DNA of 51,373 nucleotides from Salinivirgaceae bacterium (GCA_016284875.1 JAEEPS010000013.1:1-51373), one strand, 5' to 3'. Positions 9,445-16,310 are shown, numbered from the stretch's first letter. Notes: a model not told the origin generated them from the letters alone. Program-made: numbers and translations.

Positions 9445-11508
9445 ATGAATATGGAAAAGATGAGAATATTTCTGGCTTTTTTGTTGATGATGACAGTGCA
9501 AACTCTTGTGGCACAAGACGAAACAGTGAGACATCCGAACAATAAAGTCAGTCTGAACGGCAGGGAATTCTATATCCACATTGTGCGGAAAGGCGAGACC
9601 TTGAGCGCCATCAGCCGTGCCTACGAGGTGCCTGTCGATACCATCATTGCCGACAATCCGCAACTCACATACCAGATTCATCCCGACCAGTACATCAACA
9701 TACGAGTAAAACAGGAGGAGAAACAACCCGAAAATTTCAATTATCACATTATAACCAAAGGCGATACGCCATACAACATTGCCAAACGCTATGGCATCAG
9801 CATCGATGAGTTATACCGAAATAATCCAGGTGCGGAGTTAGGCATCAAAATCGGTGAAAGACTGAAGATTAAGGCCGACAATAAAGCCGAGGTTGAAGCC
9901 GAAGTGGCACAGGCGGCCGATACTACCTTCATGCTCCACAAAGTTGGCAAGCAGGAGACTCTGTACGGCATAGCACGGATTTATCACACCACACCAGCCG
10001 AAATCGAGGCACTCAACCCCGATATAGTTGGTCGCTCGATACGGATTGATGAGATGCTGAAAGTTCCTATCCAGAAATCTGTGGCAGAGGAAGTTATCGA
10101 GGGTGATTTTGATTTCCACAAGGTGGCCAAACAAGAGACTCTCTACGGCATTGCGCGTGCATATCAGATAAATGAGAAAGCACTGCTGAAAATCAATCCG
10201 AGTTTGAAAAAACGCGAGTTGCAAGAAGGCGAGTTGATTCGCATCCCGAAAGGGGCCGCCAAAACAGTTGTGGCAGATGAGCCAGTTGTTAAGGAGGAGC
10301 CCGCTGCGCCAACCATCAGTGAGGAGGAACAGAAGAGAATCGATGCCTATGAGGCCGACAACCGCATAATGCACACAGTGCAGGACGCTCAATTCGACAA
10401 ATCGAAAACCTATAAGGTGGCATTCTTCCTGCCTCTCTATTTGACTATGAACGACACAACCGGATGGGGAACGAATTCGGGTAAAGTATATGCCAAATCA
10501 AAAAACTTTATTGAGTTTTATGCTGGTTCAATGCTGGCTCTCAACGAGTTGAGAAAGCATGGGCTCTCGTTCAATGTTGAGGTGGTTGACACCAAGGGCG
10601 ATAGTCTTTACATATCGAACTATATGCACAACCACGACATGTCGGGCTACGACATGTTCATTGGCCCGGCTTTCAGCGGCGAGTTGCAGGTTGTGGGCGA
10701 TTATGCGTGGGAGCACCAGATTAACATTGTGTCGCCGCTGTCGGTCAAAAGCACCTTCATCGACCATAATCCCTATGCCTTCCAGGTTTGTCCGACGCTC
10801 GACATTCAGATGAAATATATGGCGGAGTTCCTGAATCAGATTGATACAAAGAACTTTATCGTCATTCATAATGGCGATGCCCAGGAGCAGGATTTCATAT
10901 CGGAGTTCAAACGCCAGTTGTATTCATCGATTCACGGCGACAACCTCGACCAAGTGCGCTACAACGAGTACTATTACTATACCAGCGGCGATGTTCTGAA
11001 TTCAGCGTTTATCAAAGGAAAGGATAATATTGTGATTATTCCGTCGACCGACCGAGCGTTTGTTACCGACGTGATGGGAAAACTCAACGGCTACTCTTAC
11101 GAGTATCGTGTCACACTGTTCGGACAGCCGCGCTGGGAGCGTTTTGAGAGCATCGACATCGATTATTTCCACAACACCAACACGCATTTCCTGTCGAATT
11201 CCTACATCGACTACAGCAAGCCTGAAATAATCGATTTCGTGCGCAATTATCGTAATATATTGGGAGTAGAGCCCGACCGTATGGCTTTTCAGGGATACGA
11301 CATCACAATGTTCTTCTGCACTGCACTGAACAAATTTGGGCACGATTTCCGCCGCTTTATCATGTATCACACGGCGCCATTGCTTCAAACAGAATTCAAT
11401 TTTGTGCCTTATACCGACCAGGGCGGCTACCAGAACACATCCATTTACATTCTCGATTACGCTAAAGACTACACAATCAAGAAGATTGCCACGTATCCGG
11501 AGAAGTAA
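9445..11508 (+). CDS. LysM-repeat protein with periplasmic-binding-like domain
   Basis: About 687 residues. ATG codons at 9445 and 9451 are both possible; a TTG at 9442 is less likely. The signal peptide ends near LVAQ. Four LysM modules follow, each opening with a variant of H-x-V-x-K-x-(E/D)-T-x-x-x-I: one from about residue 36, the second from about 95, the third from about 165 and the fourth from about 225. After a Glu/Pro linker, residues from about 320 (TYKVAFFLPLYL) to the end resemble the two-lobed type I periplasmic-binding fold (ABC branched-chain amino-acid receptor type). LysM binds GlcNAc-containing glycan, so the protein is probably attached to peptidoglycan in the periplasm. 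The binding-protein half has no transporter genes beside it, so it may be structural or regulatory. The tRNA gene follows. Confidence 0.85.
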   Translation: MNMEKMRIFLAFLLMMTVQTLVAQDETVRHPNNKVSLNGREFYIHIVRKGETLSAISRAYEVPVDTIIADNPQLTYQIHPDQYINIRVKQEEKQPENFNYHIITKGDTPYNIAKRYGISIDELYRNNPGAELGIKIGERLKIKADNKAEVEAEVAQAADTTFMLHKVGKQETLYGIARIYHTTPAEIEALNPDIVGRSIRIDEMLKVPIQKSVAEEVIEGDFDFHKVAKQETLYGIARAYQINEKALLKINPSLKKRELQEGELIRIPKGAAKTVVADEPVVKEEPAAPTISEEEQKRIDAYEADNRIMHTVQDAQFDKSKTYKVAFFLPLYLTMNDTTGWGTNSGKVYAKSKNFIEFYAGSMLALNELRKHGLSFNVEVVDTKGDSLYISNYMHNHDMSGYDMFIGPAFSGELQVVGDYAWEHQINIVSPLSVKSTFIDHNPYAFQVCPTLDIQMKYMAEFLNQIDTKNFIVIHNGDAQEQDFISEFKRQLYSSIHGDNLDQVRYNEYYYYTSGDVLNSAFIKGKDNIVIIPSTDRAFVTDVMGKLNGYSYEYRVTLFGQPRWERFESIDIDYFHNTNTHFLSNSYIDYSKPEIIDFVRNYRNILGVEPDRMAFQGYDITMFFCTALNKFGHDFRRFIMYHTAPLLQTEFNFVPYTDQGGYQNTSIYILDYAKDYTIKKIATYPEK

Positions 11509-11560
11509 TGGAAAAGAAAAACAAAAATGCGGAAACATGATATCCGCTTGATATTTTTTA

Positions 11561-11568
11561 TACATTTG
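11561..11568 (+). promoter_or_regulatory. Candidate -7 element for tRNA-Pro
   Basis: TACATTTG, followed by C, is an exact TAnnTTTG match 17 bases before the mature tRNA 5' end, giving a short 5' leader. Confidence 0.5.
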
Positions 11569-11584
11569 CACCGCCAAAAAGGAA

Positions 11585-11657
11585 CGGAGTTTAGCGCAGT
11601 TGGTAGCGCGCTACGTTCGGGACGTAGAGGTCGCTGGTTCGAATCCAGTAACTCCGA
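11585..11657 (+). tRNA. tRNA-Pro (anticodon CGG)
   Basis: A complete 73-base cloverleaf. The acceptor stem is CGGAGTT with AACTCCG, followed by discriminator A; CCA is not encoded. The D stem is GCGC/GCGC, the anticodon stem CTACG/CGTAG closes the loop TTCGGGA with anticodon CGG (reads CCG, proline), and the T arm contains GGTTCGAATCC. The anticodon loop and following bases match bacterial tRNA-Pro(CGG) closely. It has its own promoter and terminator, so it is a single-gene unit. I see no attachment-site duplication or integrase next to its 3' end. Confidence 0.95.
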
Positions 11658-11658
11658 C

Positions 11659-11686
11659 AAGCTCGACTAAAAGTCGGGCTTTTTTT
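11659..11686 (+). terminator. Rho-independent terminator after tRNA-Pro
   Basis: A 10-bp stem with one G-T pair (AAGCTCGACT against AGTCGGGCTT), three-base loop, and seven T residues, starting immediately after the tRNA. Confidence 0.9.
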
Positions 11687-11910
11687 ATGCTTGCTGCAGT
11701 AGAAAAGCGGATTTTTGCCTGCACAGATTTATTAGCCATCATTCTTGTACAAGGTTTCTTGGCGCATAACAGTCACATCTGCAGTTTGTTATGGCGGAAA
11801 AACGTGTGTTTTTCCTCTTTATGCTTGCGATGTATGAATGCCATCTTGCCCAAGATGGGAAATGTCAGAAAAATTGGCTAAAAATAGGGCAGAACTAGAA
11901 TTGCTCGAAC

Positions 11911-12060
11911 ATGATTTTTGAATTTACACTTTTAGGTCCCATTCTTGACTTATATCAGAAAGCCAGTAGTCATGCGGTTTGCAGGTTGGGAGAGGGTAGA
12001 ACTCATAAAATAGAGTGGGTTGCTATTTATGCGTTGTCTGACGATAAAACTCAAGTTTGA
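11911..12060 (+). pseudogene. Possible small gene or gene remnant
   Basis: A 49-codon reading frame starting MIFEFTLLGPILDLYQ and ending in a TGA stop. It overlaps by 11 bases a 19-codon frame (11862-11921) reading MSEKLAKNRAELELLEHDF in another phase. Both have plausible amino-acid composition, which suggests either a decayed gene split by a frameshift or chance. I do not recognise either, and there is no promoter motif in front. Confidence 0.2.
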
Positions 12061-12121
12061 CTTGTACAAAATTTTGGGCAAAATAGAAGAATTTTCTATT
12101 TAACAATAATTTTTAATCATC

Positions 12122-12199
12122 TATCTAAATACACAACTGCTTTCCAGTTGTGTTAGATATGTAAAAATACCGATTTTTACATATTTAATCGTTAAATAT
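12122..12199. repeat. Three consecutive hairpins
   Basis: Hairpin 1 (12122-12159): TATCTA, a three-base bulge and ACACAACTG pair with CAGTTGTGT and TAGATA around loop CTTTC. Hairpin 2 (12158-12183): TATGTAAAAAT pairs perfectly with ATTTTTACATA around ACCG. Hairpin 3 (12181-12199): ATATTTAA pairs with TTAAATAT around TCG. The hairpins share one to three bases at their junctions, so neighbours compete slightly. No T tract follows, so this is not a simple terminator. Confidence 0.6.
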
Positions 12200-12399
12200 T
12201 GTTGTGTCTAATTGTCGTATAATCAGTGTTTTATATATAATCACTTTAACCTTTATTTTAATGTTTTCGAGCGTTTACCGGTGTTTTTGCCCATAAATAG
12301 CCAATTTATCACAACCAATACATTGAAAGCCAATAGAATACATTGATTATCTAAAATAAAAATTTAAGTTAAAATTTATCCTACCGTTGGATTTTGTAA

Positions 12400-12467
12400 A
12401 CATTTGTAAAAATTACCGGTGTTACAAATTTAAACTATTGGTTAAAATTTAAATATTACATTTGTAA
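12400..12467. promoter_or_regulatory. Repeated ATTTGTAA motifs, possible operator
   Basis: ACATTTGTAA occurs at 12400-12409 and 12458-12467, and the inverted copy TTACAAAT lies at 12422-12429. The first and the inverted copy form an 8-bp inverted repeat with a 12-base spacer, and the last overlaps the -7 element of the regulator gene. This arrangement fits an operator for autoregulation by the adjacent helix-turn-helix protein, but that is inference. Confidence 0.35.
12457..12464 (+). promoter_or_regulatory. Candidate -7 element for the XRE regulator
   Basis: TACATTTG matches TAnnTTTG, 22 bases before the ATG. TATTGG at 12436-12441 is a near match to the -33 element at acceptable spacing. 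Confidence 0.5.
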
Positions 12468-12485
12468 CCATAATAAGATGTTGTT

Positions 12486-12992
12486 ATGGATATAAGTGTA
12501 AGGATTGCAAAAATTATCGCTTCAGAGGGGTTGACGGCGTCTGCTTTTGCCGATAAAATTGGCGTACAACGCTCAAATATTTCGCATATTATGAATGGTC
12601 GCAGCGGGCCGAGTCTGGAACTGCTGCAGAAGGTTCTGAGCGCTTTTCCGCACTATAACACAGAATGGCTCTTGATGGGGCGTGGCGAGATATATCGTCA
12701 GCCAGTGCAAACATCCATTTTTGATGTTATTGGTGAGCCTGAACCAGAGCCTGTAAAGACTCCTGCAAATGCAGTGGAAGCAGAGATGCAGACAACCAAC
12801 AATGAACCACGAGTGCAGCAACCAGAACTGTTTGCTGACGAGCCGATAACGAAAGCCGGTGAACAACAGGCGGCAGAAACACCATCAAGCGTGGCGGCAG
12901 TGGCAGAGCAGGCTGTGAAGCGTGAAGCCGAAGTGAAGCAGATTGTTGTTCTCTATTCCGACAACACGTTTGTGGCCTACAACAAGCAATAA
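12486..12992 (+). CDS. XRE-family helix-turn-helix regulator
   Basis: A 168-residue protein whose first 60 or so residues form a Cro/C1-type helix-turn-helix: RIAKIIASEGLTASAFADKI is helix 1 to 2, and GVQRSNISHIMNGRSGPSLE contains the recognition helix. The segment TEWLLMGRGEIY after the domain is common in phage-repressor-like and Bacteroidota XRE proteins. The remaining 100 residues are rich in Glu, Ala, Pro and Gln and probably disordered, ending in a short beta-like segment IVVLYSDNTFVAYNKQ. It is likely a DNA-binding regulator acting on its own promoter, given the repeated motifs upstream. No prophage genes are nearby, so it appears to be a chromosomal regulator with unknown targets. Confidence 0.8.
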   Translation: MDISVRIAKIIASEGLTASAFADKIGVQRSNISHIMNGRSGPSLELLQKVLSAFPHYNTEWLLMGRGEIYRQPVQTSIFDVIGEPEPEPVKTPANAVEAEMQTTNNEPRVQQPELFADEPITKAGEQQAAETPSSVAAVAEQAVKREAEVKQIVVLYSDNTFVAYNKQ

Positions 12993-13077
12993 AACAGACA
13001 AATACGACAATTCGCGCGTTGTTAGCAAGTTGGTGAAATTTGTTGCTCATCAGCGGGCAATTGCTTGTCTATTCTCT

Positions 13078-13085
13078 TAAATTTG
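13078..13085 (+). promoter_or_regulatory. Candidate -7 element for pyrD
   Basis: TAAATTTG matches TAnnTTTG, 22 bases before the pyrD ATG. No clear -33 element is seen. Confidence 0.4.
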
Positions 13086-13107
13086 AACCGATTAAAACAA
13101 GCAATCG

Positions 13108-14145
13108 ATGTATCAGAAAATCATCCGTCCGCTACTGTTCAGCATCGACCCCGAACGCATTCATGGCGTGATAAATACGGGGATGAAGGTGGCTCGCTGT
13201 GTGGGCATTGGCAAAATCATGGATTGGTGCTACAATCCGCGAAGTTTACAAATGGAAACAGAGTTTTGCGGCATTAAATTTCCAAACAAAATAGGCATTG
13301 CGGCTGGTTTCGACAAGAATGCCGAGGTGTATAAAATGCTTGGTAATATGGGGTTTGGCCATGTCGAGATTGGCACCGTGACGCCGCGTCCGCAGCTGGG
13401 TAATCCCAAGCCGCGCCTGTTCCGTCTGCCCGCCGATAGTGCTCTTATCAACCGCATGGGCTTCAACAACAAAGGCGTGGAGAACGCCGTGAAAAACCTG
13501 CGGCGTCGCAATCGTAAGATTGTAATAGGTGGCAATATTGGCAAGAACTCATCAACACCCAACGAGAAGGCCGTGGATGACTATGTGGCTTGTTTTCAAG
13601 CGCTTTACGATTATGTTGACTATATAACGGTTAATGTAAGTTGCCCAAATGTCACCAACTTGCGTGAGTTGCAAGGGCAGGAGTCGCTTGAGAGAATTCT
13701 GTCGGCATTAGCTATGCAGCGCAAGCAAAAGGCTGTGTATAAGCCGATTCTGCTCAAAATATCGCCCGATTTGAACTTTCAGCAGATTGATGAGTCGCTG
13801 GTGATTATTGAGCGCTACGGAATCGACGGTATTGTGGCGGCCAATACAAGCACAACGCGCAATGGTTTGAAAACCAGCGAGGAGCGCATCAAGGAGATTG
13901 CCAATGGCGGTTTGAGCGGGCAGCCGCTACGCGACCGTTCGGTTGAGATTATCCGCTATATCAGCCAGAAAACAGGAGGGAAGTTGCCTATTATCGGGGT
14001 TGGCGGCACCATGTCGCCCACTGATGCCATAGCCAAACTTGAGGCCGGAGCAACGCTTGTTCAGGTGTTTACAGGCTTCATTTATTACGGTCCGAAACTG
14101 GCAAAAGATGTAAACAAAGCAGTGAAAGATTGTTTACATAAGTAA
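13108..14145 (+). CDS. pyrD: Dihydroorotate dehydrogenase, class 2 (quinone)
   Basis: A 345-residue FMN enzyme oxidising dihydroorotate to orotate in pyrimidine synthesis and passing electrons to quinone. The N-terminal amphipathic helices (MYQKIIRPLLFSIDPERIHG) and length are those of membrane-associated class 2 enzymes. FMN and substrate motifs are clear: GIAAGFDKNAEV, EIGTVTPRPQLGNPKPRLFR, NRMGFNN, and GVGGTMSPTDAIAKLEAGA for phosphate binding. In NVSCPNV the catalytic-base position carries Cys179, the residue typical of class 1 enzymes, where the E. coli class 2 enzyme has Ser. From memory, other Bacteroidota class 2 enzymes share this. It is preceded by its own promoter motif and is unlinked to other pyr genes here. 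Confidence 0.95.
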   Translation: MYQKIIRPLLFSIDPERIHGVINTGMKVARCVGIGKIMDWCYNPRSLQMETEFCGIKFPNKIGIAAGFDKNAEVYKMLGNMGFGHVEIGTVTPRPQLGNPKPRLFRLPADSALINRMGFNNKGVENAVKNLRRRNRKIVIGGNIGKNSSTPNEKAVDDYVACFQALYDYVDYITVNVSCPNVTNLRELQGQESLERILSALAMQRKQKAVYKPILLKISPDLNFQQIDESLVIIERYGIDGIVAANTSTTRNGLKTSEERIKEIANGGLSGQPLRDRSVEIIRYISQKTGGKLPIIGVGGTMSPTDAIAKLEAGATLVQVFTGFIYYGPKLAKDVNKAVKDCLHK

Positions 14146-14258
14146 CAAATTATGTATTTTGTTTGTGTTTAGCTTTGTAACAACGAACGATTTTAATGGT
14201 TGAAATCAAGAAAAACTGAAAAAAATATTAACAAGGTTCTATTTAACAATAATATTCT

Positions 14259-14840
14259 ATGTCAGAAATCGCTATTTTGAACAAAACAAAATATAACAGC
14301 AGATGCGGAAATAGATTTTTCCGAGTTGCGTCAGTTATTAAGAGTTTGGTGCCTGTTTTTTTTGCGGCTATGCTGATGCTGTCTTGTTCGGCTTCTCGTC
14401 GTGCTGCCGCCGACGAGCGTGCTGCGCTGTCGGCTAAGTTTGGTTTTGAGATTACCAAGGACGACAATATCAAGTTGTATCGCTACGTTTCATCGTGGAT
14501 AGGCGTTCGTTACCGTACTGGCGGCACAACTAAGAGTGGTGTTGACTGCTCCGGATTTGCCGGAGCAGTATATAATGATGTGTATGGCAAGAAAATCCAC
14601 CGCACTGTGGTTGACATCTATTCTGAAGACTGTCGCCACATCCGTCAGGGCAATTTGGAGGAGGGTGATTTGGTTTTCTTCCGCACCGACGGAAAAAATT
14701 CAAAAACACCGAACCATGTGGGTGTTTATCTGAAAAATGGCAAATTTGTGCACGCAAGCTCATCGCGTGGCGTTGTGGTGAACAGCCTTGAGCAGGAGTA
14801 TTATCGTAAGGAGTTCATCAAAGGAGGAAGGGTTAAATGA
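14259..14840 (+). CDS. NlpC/P60-family lipoprotein (cell-wall endopeptidase)
   Basis: A 193-residue lipoprotein. The lipobox is LMLSC with Cys43, preceded by an unusually long 25-residue hydrophilic leader; an internal start is possible but no better ATG is seen. The NlpC/P60 domain covers about residues 72-185. The expected catalytic triad is visible: Cys97 in GVDCSGF, His153 in NHVGVY and His165 in FVHASS. Such enzymes cut gamma-D-Glu-diaminopimelate bonds in wall peptides. The stop codon overlaps the start of the next gene in an ATGA arrangement, which suggests translational coupling. A substrate cannot be told from the sequence. Confidence 0.88.
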   Translation: MSEIAILNKTKYNSRCGNRFFRVASVIKSLVPVFFAAMLMLSCSASRRAAADERAALSAKFGFEITKDDNIKLYRYVSSWIGVRYRTGGTTKSGVDCSGFAGAVYNDVYGKKIHRTVVDIYSEDCRHIRQGNLEEGDLVFFRTDGKNSKTPNHVGVYLKNGKFVHASSSRGVVVNSLEQEYYRKEFIKGGRVK

Positions 14841-15748
14841 TTGATAAAGAGTTGTATAAATCGTTCGATGAGAGGCTGCCGATTTTCTTTAGGTCGTGGT
14901 GGCTCGATGCCGTGTGTGAAGGCGGAGAGTGGCATGCCGAGGCGCACCAGACGGGCGGTGAGTACGATTCGGTCTTTGTTTATTTCCAGAAACGCAAGTT
15001 CGGTCTGAAATACATTGTGATGCCGCCATTGACGCAGTTTTTAGGTGATTATTCATTCATTGACAGAGAGTTAAGTCAATATAAACCGATTTCAAATTAT
15101 TATATCGACAAGTTGCCGAGGACGGTGTTCACGGCTATTTGCATGAGCCATACATTCCAGTATTGGAGTCCGTACAAATGGCGCGGATTCGATGAAACCA
15201 CGCGTTACAGCCTTGTAATTAATGATTTAAGCGATTTGAATGCGGTTTATCGTAATTTTGAAGATTCCAAGCAACGCAATATCCGTAAGGCTACTGCAAA
15301 ATTCAAAATTGCTGCAGGCTTGTCGGCCGATGAATTCTACGATTTCTTTGAAAAAAAATGCGGCTCTAAAGTTGAATACTCACAGACGATGTTTAAGAAA
15401 CTTCACGGAGAATGCGTTAAAAACGATTCGGGAACAATTTTTTATGCTACAGATGAAAATTCAGCCGTTTGCGGCGTACTGTTCGTGGTTTGGGATAATC
15501 AATCGATGTACGCGTTGACTTATTCATTTGACGCCGAAGCGCGTAAATCTGGCGTTGGCGATTTGCTGATGTATGAAGCCATGAAATTGGCTGCAGAAAA
15601 ACATTTGGCATTTGATTTTGAAGGCTCAATGATTGAGAATGTTGAGCAATCATATCGCAGATTTGGCTCTAAACCAGTTGTTTATCACAAAATTTCCCAA
15701 GCAAATATTTTTTTCAAAATCCTTAATTCTGTGCATCAAATTTACTGA
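14837..15748 (+). CDS. GNAT/FemAB-like acyltransferase
   Basis: A 303-residue protein beginning inside the stop codon of the NlpC/P60 gene. It has the two-lobe layout of the Acetyltransf_6/FemAB-like GNAT group: an N-terminal half with IFFRSWWLDAV and a C-terminal half with NFEDSKQRNIRKATAKF, GVLFVVWDNQSMYALTYSFD and the acceptor-side motif AFDFEGSMIENVEQSYRRFG. Proteins of this type transfer acyl or aminoacyl groups, often to cell-surface polymers; the true donor and acceptor are unknown. Tight coupling to a wall hydrolase lipoprotein hints at an envelope role. It is the last plus-strand gene before the direction switch at 15.8 kb. Codon use becomes somewhat more AT-rich towards the end. Confidence 0.75.
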   Translation: MIDKELYKSFDERLPIFFRSWWLDAVCEGGEWHAEAHQTGGEYDSVFVYFQKRKFGLKYIVMPPLTQFLGDYSFIDRELSQYKPISNYYIDKLPRTVFTAICMSHTFQYWSPYKWRGFDETTRYSLVINDLSDLNAVYRNFEDSKQRNIRKATAKFKIAAGLSADEFYDFFEKKCGSKVEYSQTMFKKLHGECVKNDSGTIFYATDENSAVCGVLFVVWDNQSMYALTYSFDAEARKSGVGDLLMYEAMKLAAEKHLAFDFEGSMIENVEQSYRRFGSKPVVYHKISQANIFFKILNSVHQIY

Positions 15749-15771
15749 TGGGGTATATTTTTATATATCCT

Positions 15772-15799
15772 ATTTAACATAATATAAATTATCAGACAA
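15772..15799. other. Candidate dif (XerCD recombination) site
   Basis: The 28 bases compare well with the inverted form of the bacterial dif site. The first 11 bases, ATTTAACATAA, are identical to the complement of the conserved XerD half-site. The central six are TATAAA, against TATACA in E. coli. The second arm starts TTAT as expected and then diverges (CAGACAA). The direct repeats TATATCCTA flank it. The switch in gene direction here fits a replication terminus. The nearby dnaA gene argues against this only if dnaA marks the origin in this genome. Confidence 0.45.
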
Positions 15800-15823
15800 A
15801 AGGGTATATCCTAAATTTTCAGT

Positions 15824-15935
15824 AAATAATTGGCTCTGAACATGTTAATAATGAATTATTTTCTAAACAAATTTCTCCAAAATAATTGGCTCTGAACATG
15901 TTAATAATGAATTATTTTCTAAACAAATTTCTCCA
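15824..15935. repeat. Tandem duplication, two 56-bp copies
   Basis: Two adjacent copies of a 56-base unit starting AAATAATTGGCTCTGAACAT. They are identical as far as I can read. Each copy contains AATAATT and the inverse AATTATT about 25 bases apart, so each could fold. Identity of the copies points to a recent duplication. Confidence 0.9.
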
Positions 15936-15977
15936 AATATTCCGTTTATGGCGTGCAATTAATTTTGCACCATACGA

Positions 15978-16002
15978 AGAGACGCCATATTTTGACGTCT
16001 CT
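15978..16002. repeat. AGAGACG palindrome, copy 1
   Basis: AGAGACG and CGTCTCT form a 7-bp stem around an 11-base loop, followed by ACAA. The stem is shared with the longer palindrome at 49081-49114, including the adjacent TACAA on the right arm, which suggests members of one dispersed family. Confidence 0.6.
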
Positions 16003-16095
16003 ACAAACATAGCGCTGTCGCAGACGCGAGAAATTATTAAAAAATTGATTTTAAAAATTTTAACAAAATCAATTATCTATTGGTTTGAACAATTT

Positions 16096-16159
16096 CTAAC
16101 CAAACTTATCCAAACTTAACCAATAATTGTTGGGGATTAATTTGGATTCGTTTGGTTAG
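16096..16159. repeat. Long imperfect inverted repeat
   Basis: A 19-base left arm beginning CTAACCAAAC (16096-16114) pairs with the right arm ending GTTTGGTTAG (16141-16159) at 17 of 19 positions. Between the arms CCAA and TTGG can pair further. There is no T tract on either side, so it is not an ordinary terminator. Confidence 0.6.
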
Positions 16160-16271
16160 CGCTTGTAACGCTGTGAGAAAAAAACACAAACTTTGTAAGT
16201 TGTTTATTTTGAATAATTTTGTTTCAAATTTTGTTAAAATTTCCGCCGTTAGGCGTGCAATTAAAAAACAC

Positions 16272-16310
16272 AAAAAAAAGCCGAAACCCCTCTCCTTCAG
16301 GAATTTCGGC
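16272..16310 (-). terminator. Terminator of the S74 surface-protein gene
   Basis: On the minus strand, GCCGAAA and TTTCGGC form a 7-bp stem around a 17-base loop, followed by eight T. It lies just beyond the stop codon of the 991-residue protein. Confidence 0.75.

Larger units (their letters stand above)
11687..12485. other. Gene-poor region between tRNA-Pro and the XRE regulator
   Basis: About 800 bases with no convincing gene. From left to right it holds an 18-bp palindrome (CCATCTTG, CC, CAAGATGG at 11841-11858), two short overlapping reading frames with protein-like composition (11862-11921 and 11911-12060), three back-to-back hairpins (12122-12199), and the AT-rich control region of the regulator gene with repeated ATTTGTAA motifs. 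Base composition drops sharply to AT after about 12070. Confidence 0.6.

Noticed and set aside
11585..11700. Integration site at tRNA-Pro
   Set aside because: No duplicated tRNA 3' end and no integrase gene were found in the following 4 kb.
11600..11881. Plus-strand frame of 93 codons starting inside tRNA-Pro
   Set aside because: It begins within the tRNA and crosses its terminator, so it cannot be a normal gene.
15824..15935. Possible CRISPR array
   Set aside because: Only two directly adjacent identical copies with no unique spacers, and no cas genes in the window.
15886..16119. Short frame of 77 codons in the repeat-dense region
   Set aside because: It starts inside the 56-bp duplication and runs through the palindromes; the composition is that of AT-rich non-coding DNA.
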